From Candidatus Hydrogenedentota bacterium (GTDB lineage Bacteria > Hydrogenedentota > Hydrogenedentia > Hydrogenedentales > SLHB01): DNA of 12,862 bases. Below are positions 1-5,951 of this stretch, in pieces (the first letter of the stretch is position 1; each line of letters starts with the position of its first letter). A program made the translations under genes and the position numbers. The stretch spans positions 2,867 to 15,728 of the forward strand of contig JAKJDA010000023.1 of the NCBI GenBank assembly GCA_022706165.1. The letters are read 5' to 3'. The notes beneath the pieces were generated by a model, which saw only the letters and a program-made list of their open reading frames with translations, was not told the origin of the DNA and searched no databases.

Positions 1-863
1 ACGATGCGCGGCGCGTGCAGCATCTCGATCTGCGCGTTCGCCCTGCGACAGGGCCGCATGCCGCGCATCCGACGGACGCCGGCGCGGAAGCAGAAGCGCG
101 GGGACCGGTCGCGCCGGAAGAAGCGGTCCCGGTTGAGATCGCCGCCGCCAATCCCCGGAGCGCCTGCCAGGAACCGGTGCAGGAGGACCTCGTTGGCGAC
201 GAAGCGGAGCCGTTGGAGTGGGGCGAGACGGCCGAAGCGACGCCGCCATCCCTCGAGCCTCGCGCCGTGTACCGCGCCTTCGAGCGTCTTGAGGACGCGC
301 CGCTCCAGATTTTTGACACGTACCTTCTTGTTCCCAGCGACGACCGCCTGCTTATCATTGATCAGCATGCGTTGCATGAGCGCCTGACCTATGATGCGCT
401 CTGCGCCGATCTTCAGGAACACGAATACGAATCGCAGCAATTGGCCGTGCCGCTGCTGCTCGACATTCCCCCCTCCCACACGAAATTGCTCGATGCGAAC
501 ATCGGGCTTTTTCGCAGGCTGGGATTCGAGATCGAGCCTTTTGGCGGCACGACGTATCAAGTGACCGGCATCTGCCACCTCTACGAAGAATCGAAAGTCC
601 CGGACAGCATCTATCGCGTGCTCGACGCGCTCGCGCAAGGCGATTTGTTTTCGCGGCAGGATTTCATGACGAACCTGTTGCGGCTGACCGTCGAGGCGTG
701 CCGCGGTTCGGTCAAGGCGGGCGATCGCCTGGCTCCGCAGGAACGGCGCGGATTGCTCGACGGCTTCCGCCGCTTGCGCCCGCCGTACACCTGCCCGCAC
801 GGCAGGCCCATCGTGACCGAGTTGACCCTCGCGCAGATGGAAAAGAGTTTCCGGAGACGCTAG
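1..863 (+). CDS. mutL: DNA mismatch repair protein MutL, C-terminal part (5' end outside window)
   Basis: MutL couples MutS mismatch recognition to strand incision; this part is the end of the interdomain linker and the C-terminal dimerisation/endonuclease domain. The frame is open from the first complete codon (base 3), so the N-terminal ATPase lies outside the window. Bases 3 to about 260 encode a Pro/Ala/Glu-rich linker. The C-terminal domain carries the nicking-MutL motif set: QQLAVP (QxLLxP-like), DQHALHER starting at base 360, an ACR motif near 694-703, and CPHGRP at 792-809, ending in FRRR. Together these form the metal site of endonuclease-type MutL, unlike E. coli MutL. Oddity: the last acidic residue of the DQHA(X)2E(X)4E motif is Asp (393-395) instead of Glu. 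miaA follows in the same direction, a pairing seen in many Gram-negatives. Identity is secure. Confidence 0.95.
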   Translation, partial: DARRVQHLDLRVRPATGPHAAHPTDAGAEAEARGPVAPEEAVPVEIAAANPRSACQEPVQEDLVGDEAEPLEWGETAEATPPSLEPRAVYRAFERLEDAPLQIFDTYLLVPSDDRLLIIDQHALHERLTYDALCADLQEHEYESQQLAVPLLLDIPPSHTKLLDANIGLFRRLGFEIEPFGGTTYQVTGICHLYEESKVPDSIYRVLDALAQGDLFSRQDFMTNLLRLTVEACRGSVKAGDRLAPQERRGLLDGFRRLRPPYTCPHGRPIVTELTLAQMEKSFRRR

Positions 864-921
864 TGACCTGTCTTGTCTGTCCTTTCTTCACATCCTGAAA
901 AGTTCGGGAGATCATGGATGC

Positions 922-950
922 CACAGGTGGTTGACCTGGGCCTGTGTTTT
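922..950 (+). terminator. Weak candidate terminator after mutL
   Basis: CACAGG (922-927) pairs with CCTGTG (941-946), which is followed directly by TTTT. A competing shorter pairing, CAGGT/ACCTG (924-928 with 934-938), lies inside. The stem is only 6 bp with a 13-base loop and the T tract is short, so this is marginal. Confidence 0.25.
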
Positions 951-975
951 CTGGAAACGCGCGAATAGGAGTGCG

Positions 976-1080
976 ATGAATACTCATCTGTCGCCGTCTG
1001 ACAAGGAGCTTTATCGAGCGGTTGACGAGGTTCTTCACTAATATGGGACCCGATCGAGGTGGCCAGAGAGCCGAGGGCGC
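976..1080 (+). pseudogene. Frameshifted, truncated remnant of a small DEVLHY-type protein gene
   Basis: An ATG at 976 with AGGAG four bases upstream (967-971) opens a frame reading MNTHLSPSDKELYRAVDEVLH and stops at TAA (1039-1041). If one base is restored at about 1040, translation continues as Y-IWDPIEVAREPRA up to base 1080. The joined DEVLHY-WDPI-V-A core matches, from memory, a family of roughly 90-residue bacterial hypothetical proteins of unknown function, which normally continue with an RDEY-like segment. Here the match ends exactly where a palindromic repeat begins at 1081, and I cannot find the rest of the gene beyond it. It therefore looks dead by both a one-base deletion and a 3' truncation. 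The frame restoration is seen directly; the family assignment is recollection. Confidence 0.6.
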
Positions 1081-1133
1081 AGTGTCCCGCCACTGAAGTG
1101 GTGGGCTACATTCAATTGTCCCTCCGGGACACT
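1081..1133 (+). repeat. REP-like palindromic element
   Basis: A 53-bp unit is bounded by perfect 9-bp inverted ends, AGTGTCCCG (1081-1089) and CGGGACACT (1125-1133). Inside are two further hairpins: CCCGCCACT-GA-AGTGGTGGG (1086-1105, one G·U pair) and GTCCC-TCC-GGGAC (1118-1130). Compact paired hairpins in an intergenic site are typical of REP/BIME-type repeats mobilised by REP-associated transposases. No transposase is present in the window, and I see no second copy. The left edge coincides with the point where the upstream gene remnant loses similarity to its family, which suggests insertion or a breakpoint. Confidence 0.6.
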
Positions 1134-1188
1134 ACGCAAAATTGGGAGTGCGCAGGATCGCGAAACAGTTTGCATCGTGAATGAATCA

Positions 1189-1293
1189 ATGAATTTGCAA
1201 CTCAAGACACTAGCTATCATTTGGACAACGGTCCAGCAGGACTTGCCGCAGTTGCTCCCGCAACTCAAGGCTATTCTGAGCCTGGAGCAATGA
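1189..1293 (+). CDS. Possible 34-residue leader peptide overlapping miaA start
   Basis: ATG at 1189 opens a 34-codon frame ending in TGA at 1291-1293. The peptide starts MNLQLKTLAIIWTTVQQ and ends LPQLKAILSLEQ. It is Leu/Gln-rich and amphipathic-helix-like, with no Gly and a single Lys pair. Its stop overlaps the preferred miaA start as TGATG (1291-1295), a geometry typical of translational coupling. Against it: no Shine-Dalgarno is visible upstream of 1189, and I recognise no homologue. It could be a real leader peptide, a scrap of a decayed gene, or chance. Confidence 0.3.
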   Translation: MNLQLKTLAIIWTTVQQDLPQLLPQLKAILSLEQ

Positions 1294-2297
1294 TGGCCCC
1301 CGAGACGGCTCAACGTGTTACGGTCCTTGATGGGAGCGCGGTGAGTATTGGGACGCGTGAGGCGCCCCGCATCATCGCGGTGACCGGGCCGACGGCGTCG
1401 GGCAAGACCGCCCTTGCCATCGAGCTTGCCGAACGCCTTCACGCCGAGATCATCTCGGCGGATTCCATGCAGGTTTACAAAGGCATGGAGATCGGGTCCG
1501 CCGCGCCCACGCCCGAAGAGCGCGCCCGCGTGCCGCACCATCTGGTCAGTTTTCTCGAACCTGGCGCGCCGTATAGCGCCGGGATGTTTGAGCGGAAAGC
1601 CCGCGCCATCATCGATGACCTCGCGCGGCGCGGACACGAGACGGTGGTGGTGGCTGGCGGATCGGGGTTGTACCTGCGCGCGCTGTTAGAGGGACTGTTC
1701 CCCGGACCGGAAAGGGACGACGTCATCCGTGCGCGGTTGCAGGATGAAGCCGAGGCGGTCGGCGCGCCGGCATTGTTCGCGCAATTGGAGCGCGTCGAAC
1801 CCGACTATGCCGCGACGATTCACCCCAACGACCTGCGCCGGATCATCCGCGCGATTGAGGTCCACGAGCTTACCGGACGCCCCTTTTCGGCGTGGCGCCG
1901 CGAGCACCGCGCGACCGCCACATCCATGCAGGCCGTCTCAATCGCCATAGACCATCCCCGCGACGTCCTCTACGACCGCATCAACCGCCGCGTCGACGCC
2001 ATGATCGAGCGCGGATTCGTCGACGAAGTCCAGCGCCTGCTCGATGCGGGGCACGCCCGTCATATCGACCATCTCCGCGCGCTCGGCTACCGCGAATTCG
2101 CCGCTTGCCTGTGCGGCGAGGGGGGGTGCGAAGAGGCCGTTGAAACCATGAAGCGCAACACTCGTCGCTTTGCCAAACGTCAACTCACTTGGTTCCGCGC
2201 CGATCCGAAAATACGGTGGCTGAAGGGGACGCCGGAAAAGACCCCCTCGGAATATGTCCGGGAACTGGAGGATCAGGGGGTTGTCGCGATGAGATAG
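1293..2297 (+). CDS. miaA: tRNA dimethylallyltransferase MiaA
   Basis: MiaA transfers a dimethylallyl group to N6 of A37 in tRNAs reading UNN codons, the first step of ms2i6A synthesis in the cytoplasm. Visible motifs are the P-loop GPTASGKT about 30 residues in, ADSMQVYKGMEIGSA (the DSxQxY substrate motif), GGSGLYLRALLEGL, the RRIIRAIEV helix, ALGYREF and the C-terminal FAKRQLTWFR signature. Length (334 aa) fits the family with a slightly long N terminus. I chose ATG 1293 because GGAG (1284-1287) sits five bases upstream and the stop of a short upstream frame overlaps it as TGATG. ATG 1290 is equivalent. GTG 1341, with GGGAG upstream, would give an even more typical N terminus. A TTG at 1221 is unlikely. 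The 3' end overlaps the opposing SIMPL gene by 25 bases. Confidence 0.95.
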   Translation: MAPETAQRVTVLDGSAVSIGTREAPRIIAVTGPTASGKTALAIELAERLHAEIISADSMQVYKGMEIGSAAPTPEERARVPHHLVSFLEPGAPYSAGMFERKARAIIDDLARRGHETVVVAGGSGLYLRALLEGLFPGPERDDVIRARLQDEAEAVGAPALFAQLERVEPDYAATIHPNDLRRIIRAIEVHELTGRPFSAWRREHRATATSMQAVSIAIDHPRDVLYDRINRRVDAMIERGFVDEVQRLLDAGHARHIDHLRALGYREFAACLCGEGGCEEAVETMKRNTRRFAKRQLTWFRADPKIRWLKGTPEKTPSEYVRELEDQGVVAMR

Positions 2298-2968
2298 GTG
2301 ACCCGCACGGTGGCGGCGCATGTCATCCGTCGAAGCGAGGGAAGGTGTTCTTTGGAACCGCTCGGGCGATTCCAGGTTGCGTCTTGCATGACGACTTTTT
2401 CCACTTGGGATATGACGGCTCCCATGATCGCGGCGGCGCTTTCCGCGGGTGGATACGCCTTTTCAATCGCTTTCGCCACCGCGCTCTGGAGCAGCGGTTT
2501 GGGATCGTCCAGTCCCAACACCGGGCCTTCGAACCCGCACGATAGTTTTTCCGCCGTTGCGCGCAATTGATCGCACACGGACGCAAATTTGGCCAGTCCG
2601 TCGGACACGCCCGTGAAGTCCTTGCAGGAAAACCGGACGCGGGCGTTGCGCGCTACGACAACCAGGGCCGCATCGGCCACGGCCGGCTCGAACACGACGA
2701 GTTCCGATGGCGTCAGGCCGCGTTTCTCGAACTCTTCGCGGAGCGAGGTCTCGAAAGAGGCCGAAGCCTTGAGAACTTCCGCGACCGATCCCCCGGTGCG
2801 CATGGAATGGAACCAGAATTCCGCATAATCAGGCGCGGCCTCGACCGTGCCCTCTCCGATGGTCTCGATGGTGATGGGCTCCGGCTGAACGCGCTGCTGC
2901 TGTTGCGCCAACGCGCCGCTGACGAAGGTCAACGCCACACACAATCCCCGCATGCTGGCCCGCATCAT
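2273..2968 (-). CDS. Secreted SIMPL-domain (DUF541) protein
   Basis: A 231-residue exported protein. A signal peptide (MMRASMRGLCVALTFVSGALA, with a likely cut after ALA before QQQQ) is followed by one SIMPL/DUF541-type domain. The typical opening ITIETIGEGTVEAAPDYAEF is near residues 32-51, and a DDPKPLLQSAVAKAIEKA helix, the counterpart of the family's DA-R-A helix, is near 154-171. SIMPL proteins are periplasmic or membrane-associated, and their biochemistry is poorly defined; the name comes from an interaction with a mouse kinase pathway in one member. The start is well supported: AAGGAGA (2975-2981 on this strand) lies six bases upstream of ATG 2968. A second ATG at 2965 follows immediately. 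The gene is monocistronic and overlaps miaA tail-to-tail by 25 bases. Confidence 0.8.
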   Translation of the reverse strand: MMRASMRGLCVALTFVSGALAQQQQRVQPEPITIETIGEGTVEAAPDYAEFWFHSMRTGGSVAEVLKASASFETSLREEFEKRGLTPSELVVFEPAVADAALVVVARNARVRFSCKDFTGVSDGLAKFASVCDQLRATAEKLSCGFEGPVLGLDDPKPLLQSAVAKAIEKAYPPAESAAAIMGAVISQVEKVVMQDATWNRPSGSKEHLPSLRRMTCAATVRVTYLIATTP

Positions 2969-3008
2969 GGACGATCTCCTTCTCGCACGATTCCGGTCGG
3001 CGCGGCGC

Positions 3009-3027
3009 AGGCCGCCGCCATCGGCCT
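3009..3027 (-). other. Leader hairpin upstream of the SIMPL gene
   Basis: AGGCCG (3009-3014) and CGGCCT (3022-3027) form a perfect 6-bp GC-rich stem with a 7-base loop, about 40 bases upstream of the SIMPL start codon. On the plus strand it is followed by the AT-rich GATTATTT, but no plus-strand gene ends before it, so a terminator role is unlikely. It may be an mRNA leader structure or simply reflect GC-rich composition. Confidence 0.25.
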
Positions 3028-3156
3028 GATTATTTCATAGAAGCGGGTCGCGATACGACCTCGCCGGATCAGAGCGGCGGGAGCGTTCCATTTCCTGGTT
3101 CTGTGGCGCGCCATGACCCTGTTGCGCCTACGCCCCGAGATTGGTAGTGTTTTTGC

Positions 3157-3606
3157 ATGAATGCCGACGCGACAACAACGAGCCGCCCGCGGCGGTCTTG
3201 CTCAGACCGCATGCAGGTATTGTGGTTGCGGGCCGGGTTCTTTTTGGCTGGCGCGATTCTGTTCGGGGCGGTCTTGTTTGTCTTGCACACATGGGGCGGC
3301 TCGTGGGCTCGCGTCGCGTACCGTCCCATACTCATGCAGCGCGTCGATGAAGCGCGCGCCCGAGGCGCGTTTGGTGAAGCCGAGGCGCACTTGTTGCGCG
3401 CGTTGAGGGTTTCGCCGGCGTATGCGCCGGACGTTTTCGCGGAGGTCCGTCTGGATCTATGCGTGATGCCGGAACTCGCGCAACGCCTCCGGCAGCTTGT
3501 GCCTTCCCTGGAAGAGCCTCATGTTTCGCATGTGGAGGCGGGACGCGACAGCGCGCTGTTTGCGGCGCCTATGGCGCACCCAAGCAGCACGGCGAACCCC
3601 GAATAA
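3157..3606 (+). CDS. Small membrane-anchored TPR-like protein, function unknown
   Basis: A 149-residue product. A short basic N terminus leads into one transmembrane helix (about residues 22-44, LWLRAGFFLAGAILFGAVLF), then a TPR-like helix pair (about 62-90, DEARARGAFGEAEAHLLRALRVSP with the typical small residues and terminal P). The remainder is low-complexity. The anchor plus TPR architecture resembles the N-terminal part of the protein encoded at 4805-5941, suggesting a related adaptor role in the glycan locus. No Shine-Dalgarno precedes ATG 3157, and an alternative ATG at 3211 would begin just before the membrane helix. The last 88 bases overlap the opposing O-antigen ligase gene, and the C-terminal residues there look unstructured. 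The gene may therefore be a 3'-truncated remnant that reads into its neighbour. I do not recognise a specific family. Confidence 0.55.
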   Translation: MNADATTTSRPRRSCSDRMQVLWLRAGFFLAGAILFGAVLFVLHTWGGSWARVAYRPILMQRVDEARARGAFGEAEAHLLRALRVSPAYAPDVFAEVRLDLCVMPELAQRLRQLVPSLEEPHVSHVEAGRDSALFAAPMAHPSSTANPE

Positions 3607-4808
3607 TACACGAACGGCATGACCAGGCTGATCGCGCCGTAGGCCCCAAGCAGGACTGCGTATGCCGCCAAGCGCGCCCGCTCGTCCGGATTCGAGCGCG
3701 CCCTCAGCCATGCGGCGCACAGCGAAGCGGCGATGCAACTCCACAGCCAGCCGTAGGCAGCCAGCCCCGTCCATCCGGTTTCAATCCAGAGCAGCAGCGG
3801 AACGTTGTGGACGGTCACGGCCGGCGTTTCGCCAAGCGGGTCTTCAAGGTGGATGACGGCTTTGTGCGCCGTATCAAGGCCAAAGCCGAACGCACCGCCT
3901 TCCTGGGCCCGGTTCATCATGCCCGCATAGTGCCAGACGCGCGAGGCGATTGAGGCGTCGCCGCCTTGCCGAAATTCCGTCGCCCGCCGCTGCACTGACT
4001 CGATCAATGCGGGGTGGATTGCCCAGACCATGGCCGTGATTCCCGCGGCGGCCGCGACGCCAACGCCCAGAACACGGAAACGGCGTCGCGACGCGACGAC
4101 TCGGAGCAGCGCGAGCGCGATGCATACGGCCCATCCCGCGCGAGACATCGTGAGGGCAAGGCCAACGGCGATCGCCAGGAACGCTCCTGCGGACAACCCC
4201 GCGCGAAAGCGCCCCCGCCACAATCGCCGTTCGAACAGCAGAAACGATGTCGCGAACAAGAACAGCAACGCTTGGTGATTGGGGTCCGGCAGGCCGACGC
4301 TCAAGCGCCGGATGCTCGAATTCGCGATGATCGAATCAGCCGCGGCGGGGACGTGACCCCAGAAAAAACTGTCCATGGCGGCCAGGCCGCTCAATGCCGC
4401 CGCGGACACGAACAGCGCGGGAATCCGGACTTGAACGGATTCGGATCGGGCAATTTCCGCAATTGCGTAGAATAGCAGGGCATACTGGAAAAATGTTTGT
4501 GTCGCGTTCCAGGAAGCGTCGGAATCGATCGAATGCGGCAGCGAGGCAAGACAGGCCGCCGCAAACAGCGCGATTCCCGATTCAATGTGCGCCCGGGCAA
4601 AAGGAGGGCGGCGTTCCGACACTCTCCGGATAACGTGGACCAGCACGGCAAGTCCGCCCATCGCTTTGGTCAACGTCCACCCTGCGCCCGGGATCGTCGT
4701 CAACGCCTGCAGCGGCAGGGAAAACACGAGGGCGTATAGGGCGTAGCGCTCGAGGGCGCACAGCGCGAGAGATAGACGGCTGTGCGGCGGCTGTGCGGCG
4801 AGAGTCAT
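3519..4808 (-). CDS. O-antigen ligase / Wzy-family polysaccharide polymerase-like membrane protein
   Basis: A 429-residue polytopic inner-membrane protein, about 10-12 hydrophobic segments, of the O-antigen ligase (Wzy_C/WaaL) family. These enzymes transfer or polymerise undecaprenyl-linked glycans on the periplasmic face. Visible signatures are GLPDPNHQA (about 172-180), TMSRAGW at the end of a helix (about 220-226), then a large periplasmic loop (about 263-335) with ASRVWHYA and VHNVPLLLWIETGWTG (about 333-348). The His and the Glu-Thr-Gly of the last motif are the usual conserved positions. Start: the ATG at 4808 overlaps the upstream stop as ATGA (4805-4808), indicating coupled translation. 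The open frame continues to 5303, but the extra 165 residues are hydrophilic, Arg-rich antisense of the neighbour. Ligase and polymerase cannot be distinguished from sequence alone. Confidence 0.85.
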   Translation of the reverse strand: MTLAAQPPHSRLSLALCALERYALYALVFSLPLQALTTIPGAGWTLTKAMGGLAVLVHVIRRVSERRPPFARAHIESGIALFAAACLASLPHSIDSDASWNATQTFFQYALLFYAIAEIARSESVQVRIPALFVSAAALSGLAAMDSFFWGHVPAAADSIIANSSIRRLSVGLPDPNHQALLFLFATSFLLFERRLWRGRFRAGLSAGAFLAIAVGLALTMSRAGWAVCIALALLRVVASRRRFRVLGVGVAAAAGITAMVWAIHPALIESVQRRATEFRQGGDASIASRVWHYAGMMNRAQEGGAFGFGLDTAHKAVIHLEDPLGETPAVTVHNVPLLLWIETGWTGLAAYGWLWSCIAASLCAAWLRARSNPDERARLAAYAVLLGAYGAISLVMPFVYYSGFAVLLGCAIGAANSALSRPASTCET

Positions 4809-5941
4809 TTCCGGTTCTCCAACAAGAGCGCCGCGGGCAGGTCCGCTCCCAGCGAAACGGCTTCCGCGGCGCGATCGCCGCCGGACAAACAGGCGACGAA
4901 TGCGTACGCCTGAAGCGCGTCCGGGGCGGGCAGAGCCTTCAGGCCAAAACGCTCCAATAGCAGTCGCCGCGCATCCATAGACATACGCGCCACGGCCTCG
5001 CCCGATGCGCATCCCGCCAGCAAGGCCGCCCCGCTTTCGCGTTCGATCCAGTCCTGGAATTGGCGCGGGGCGCGAGTCAACGGAGCAAAACAGAAGGTCG
5101 CGTCCCGAATCACTTCGCCCGAAACGGCATCCACCACGGCAAACCACCATCCCCTCGGCGTGGATACGCACCGGCGTCTCCCCTCCGACAACACCCCGTA
5201 CGTGTTGCCGGTCGCTCCTCCGTGGGCAAACACGGCGATGGCGGTCGCGGAGGTTTCTCCGACAGCGCACGACGGCAAGTCTTGCGGTTCGGCGCCGAGC
5301 CATGTCAGGAGCGCGGCGCTCTCCTCCGGGGTCGGCTCAGGGTTCAGTGCGCCAAAAGCGAGACTGCCGCAAATGCGGCCCGCCTCCACGAAATCCGTGG
5401 ATGCCATCGGCAACGGCGGCGCAGTCTCCCAAAACGTCAACAGAGGATTGTCCCCCTGCGCCGACAAGCGATGCATTCGCAAACGCGCGAGCGGATTCTT
5501 CATGGACTCGGGATAACGCGCTTCCAGGCGGTTCACGAAATCGCGAACGGCATCTTCGGTCGGCGGAACTCCGTTACTGGGAAGCAAGGCGCAGGCGTCG
5601 CCCGCTTCCGGCGCCGTTGCGAGGCAAATGCCGAGTCGGATTGCATCGGTCTGTCCCGCCGCTACGGCCAGATGTTCGATCGCGAATTCTGGAAAGCCGC
5701 GCTCGAACATGATCTCGGCCGTGATCGCGTGCAGCGGGCGGAAATACGGGTGGACGAGGAGGAGTTTTCGCGCGAATTGCGAGGCCTGGTCCCACTCGCG
5801 CTGCCGGGTGAGGTCTTCCAGGCGTCGCAGTTCGGGAAGCGCCGCGCCGGGAAGCGCGCGCGCGTTCATGGCGATTTGCGCAACCACCAACGCGAGAACC
5901 GTCGCAACGGCGGCAGCGGCGAGTATCGCGTCGCGCGGCAT
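4805..5941 (-). CDS. Membrane-anchored TPR plus ILEI/FAM3-like domain protein
   Basis: A 378-residue protein. An N-terminal transmembrane anchor (about 6-28) is followed by TPR-like helices (about 35-110, LTRQREWDQASQFARKLLLVHPYF and the next repeat). A middle region of unclear fold follows, then a C-terminal domain (about 230-365) that I read as ILEI/FAM3 (the fold of interleukin-like EMT inducer and of the POMGnT1 stem). The diagnostic pattern is RGWWFAVVDAVSGEVIRDATF (263-283), a DWIERESGAALLAGCASGEAVARMS stretch (297-321) and the following helix plus AYAFVA strand (345-350). The POMGnT1 stem domain binds sugars, so a glycan-binding role in the periplasm is a reasonable inference. ATG 5941 was chosen over ATG 5992 because it starts 10 bases after the upstream stop and directly before the anchor, although its Shine-Dalgarno is weak. 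The stop overlaps the ligase start (ATGA). Confidence 0.7.
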   Translation of the reverse strand: MPRDAILAAAAVATVLALVVAQIAMNARALPGAALPELRRLEDLTRQREWDQASQFARKLLLVHPYFRPLHAITAEIMFERGFPEFAIEHLAVAAGQTDAIRLGICLATAPEAGDACALLPSNGVPPTEDAVRDFVNRLEARYPESMKNPLARLRMHRLSAQGDNPLLTFWETAPPLPMASTDFVEAGRICGSLAFGALNPEPTPEESAALLTWLGAEPQDLPSCAVGETSATAIAVFAHGGATGNTYGVLSEGRRRCVSTPRGWWFAVVDAVSGEVIRDATFCFAPLTRAPRQFQDWIERESGAALLAGCASGEAVARMSMDARRLLLERFGLKALPAPDALQAYAFVACLSGGDRAAEAVSLGADLPAALLLENRK

Positions 5942-5951
5942 CGTGCGTCCG

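Larger units (their letters stand above)
864..1188. other. Intergenic stretch between mutL and the miaA leader
   Basis: No intact gene of normal length is visible. From left to right it holds a weak stem-loop (922-950), a frameshifted gene remnant (976-1080), a palindromic REP-like repeat (1081-1133) and about 55 bases of lower-GC sequence with nothing I can assign. I see no convincing sigma-70 promoter for miaA here. Confidence 0.6.

Noticed and set aside
1221..1292. TTG start for miaA giving a 24-residue longer N terminus
   Set aside because: No Shine-Dalgarno, and the added residues lie outside the family's usual length; ATG 1293 has GGAG and a coupled upstream stop.
4809..5303. Extended 594-residue version of the O-antigen ligase gene
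   Set aside because: The extra N-terminal 165 residues are Arg-rich, hydrophilic antisense of the ILEI-protein gene; the ATGA overlap marks the real start.
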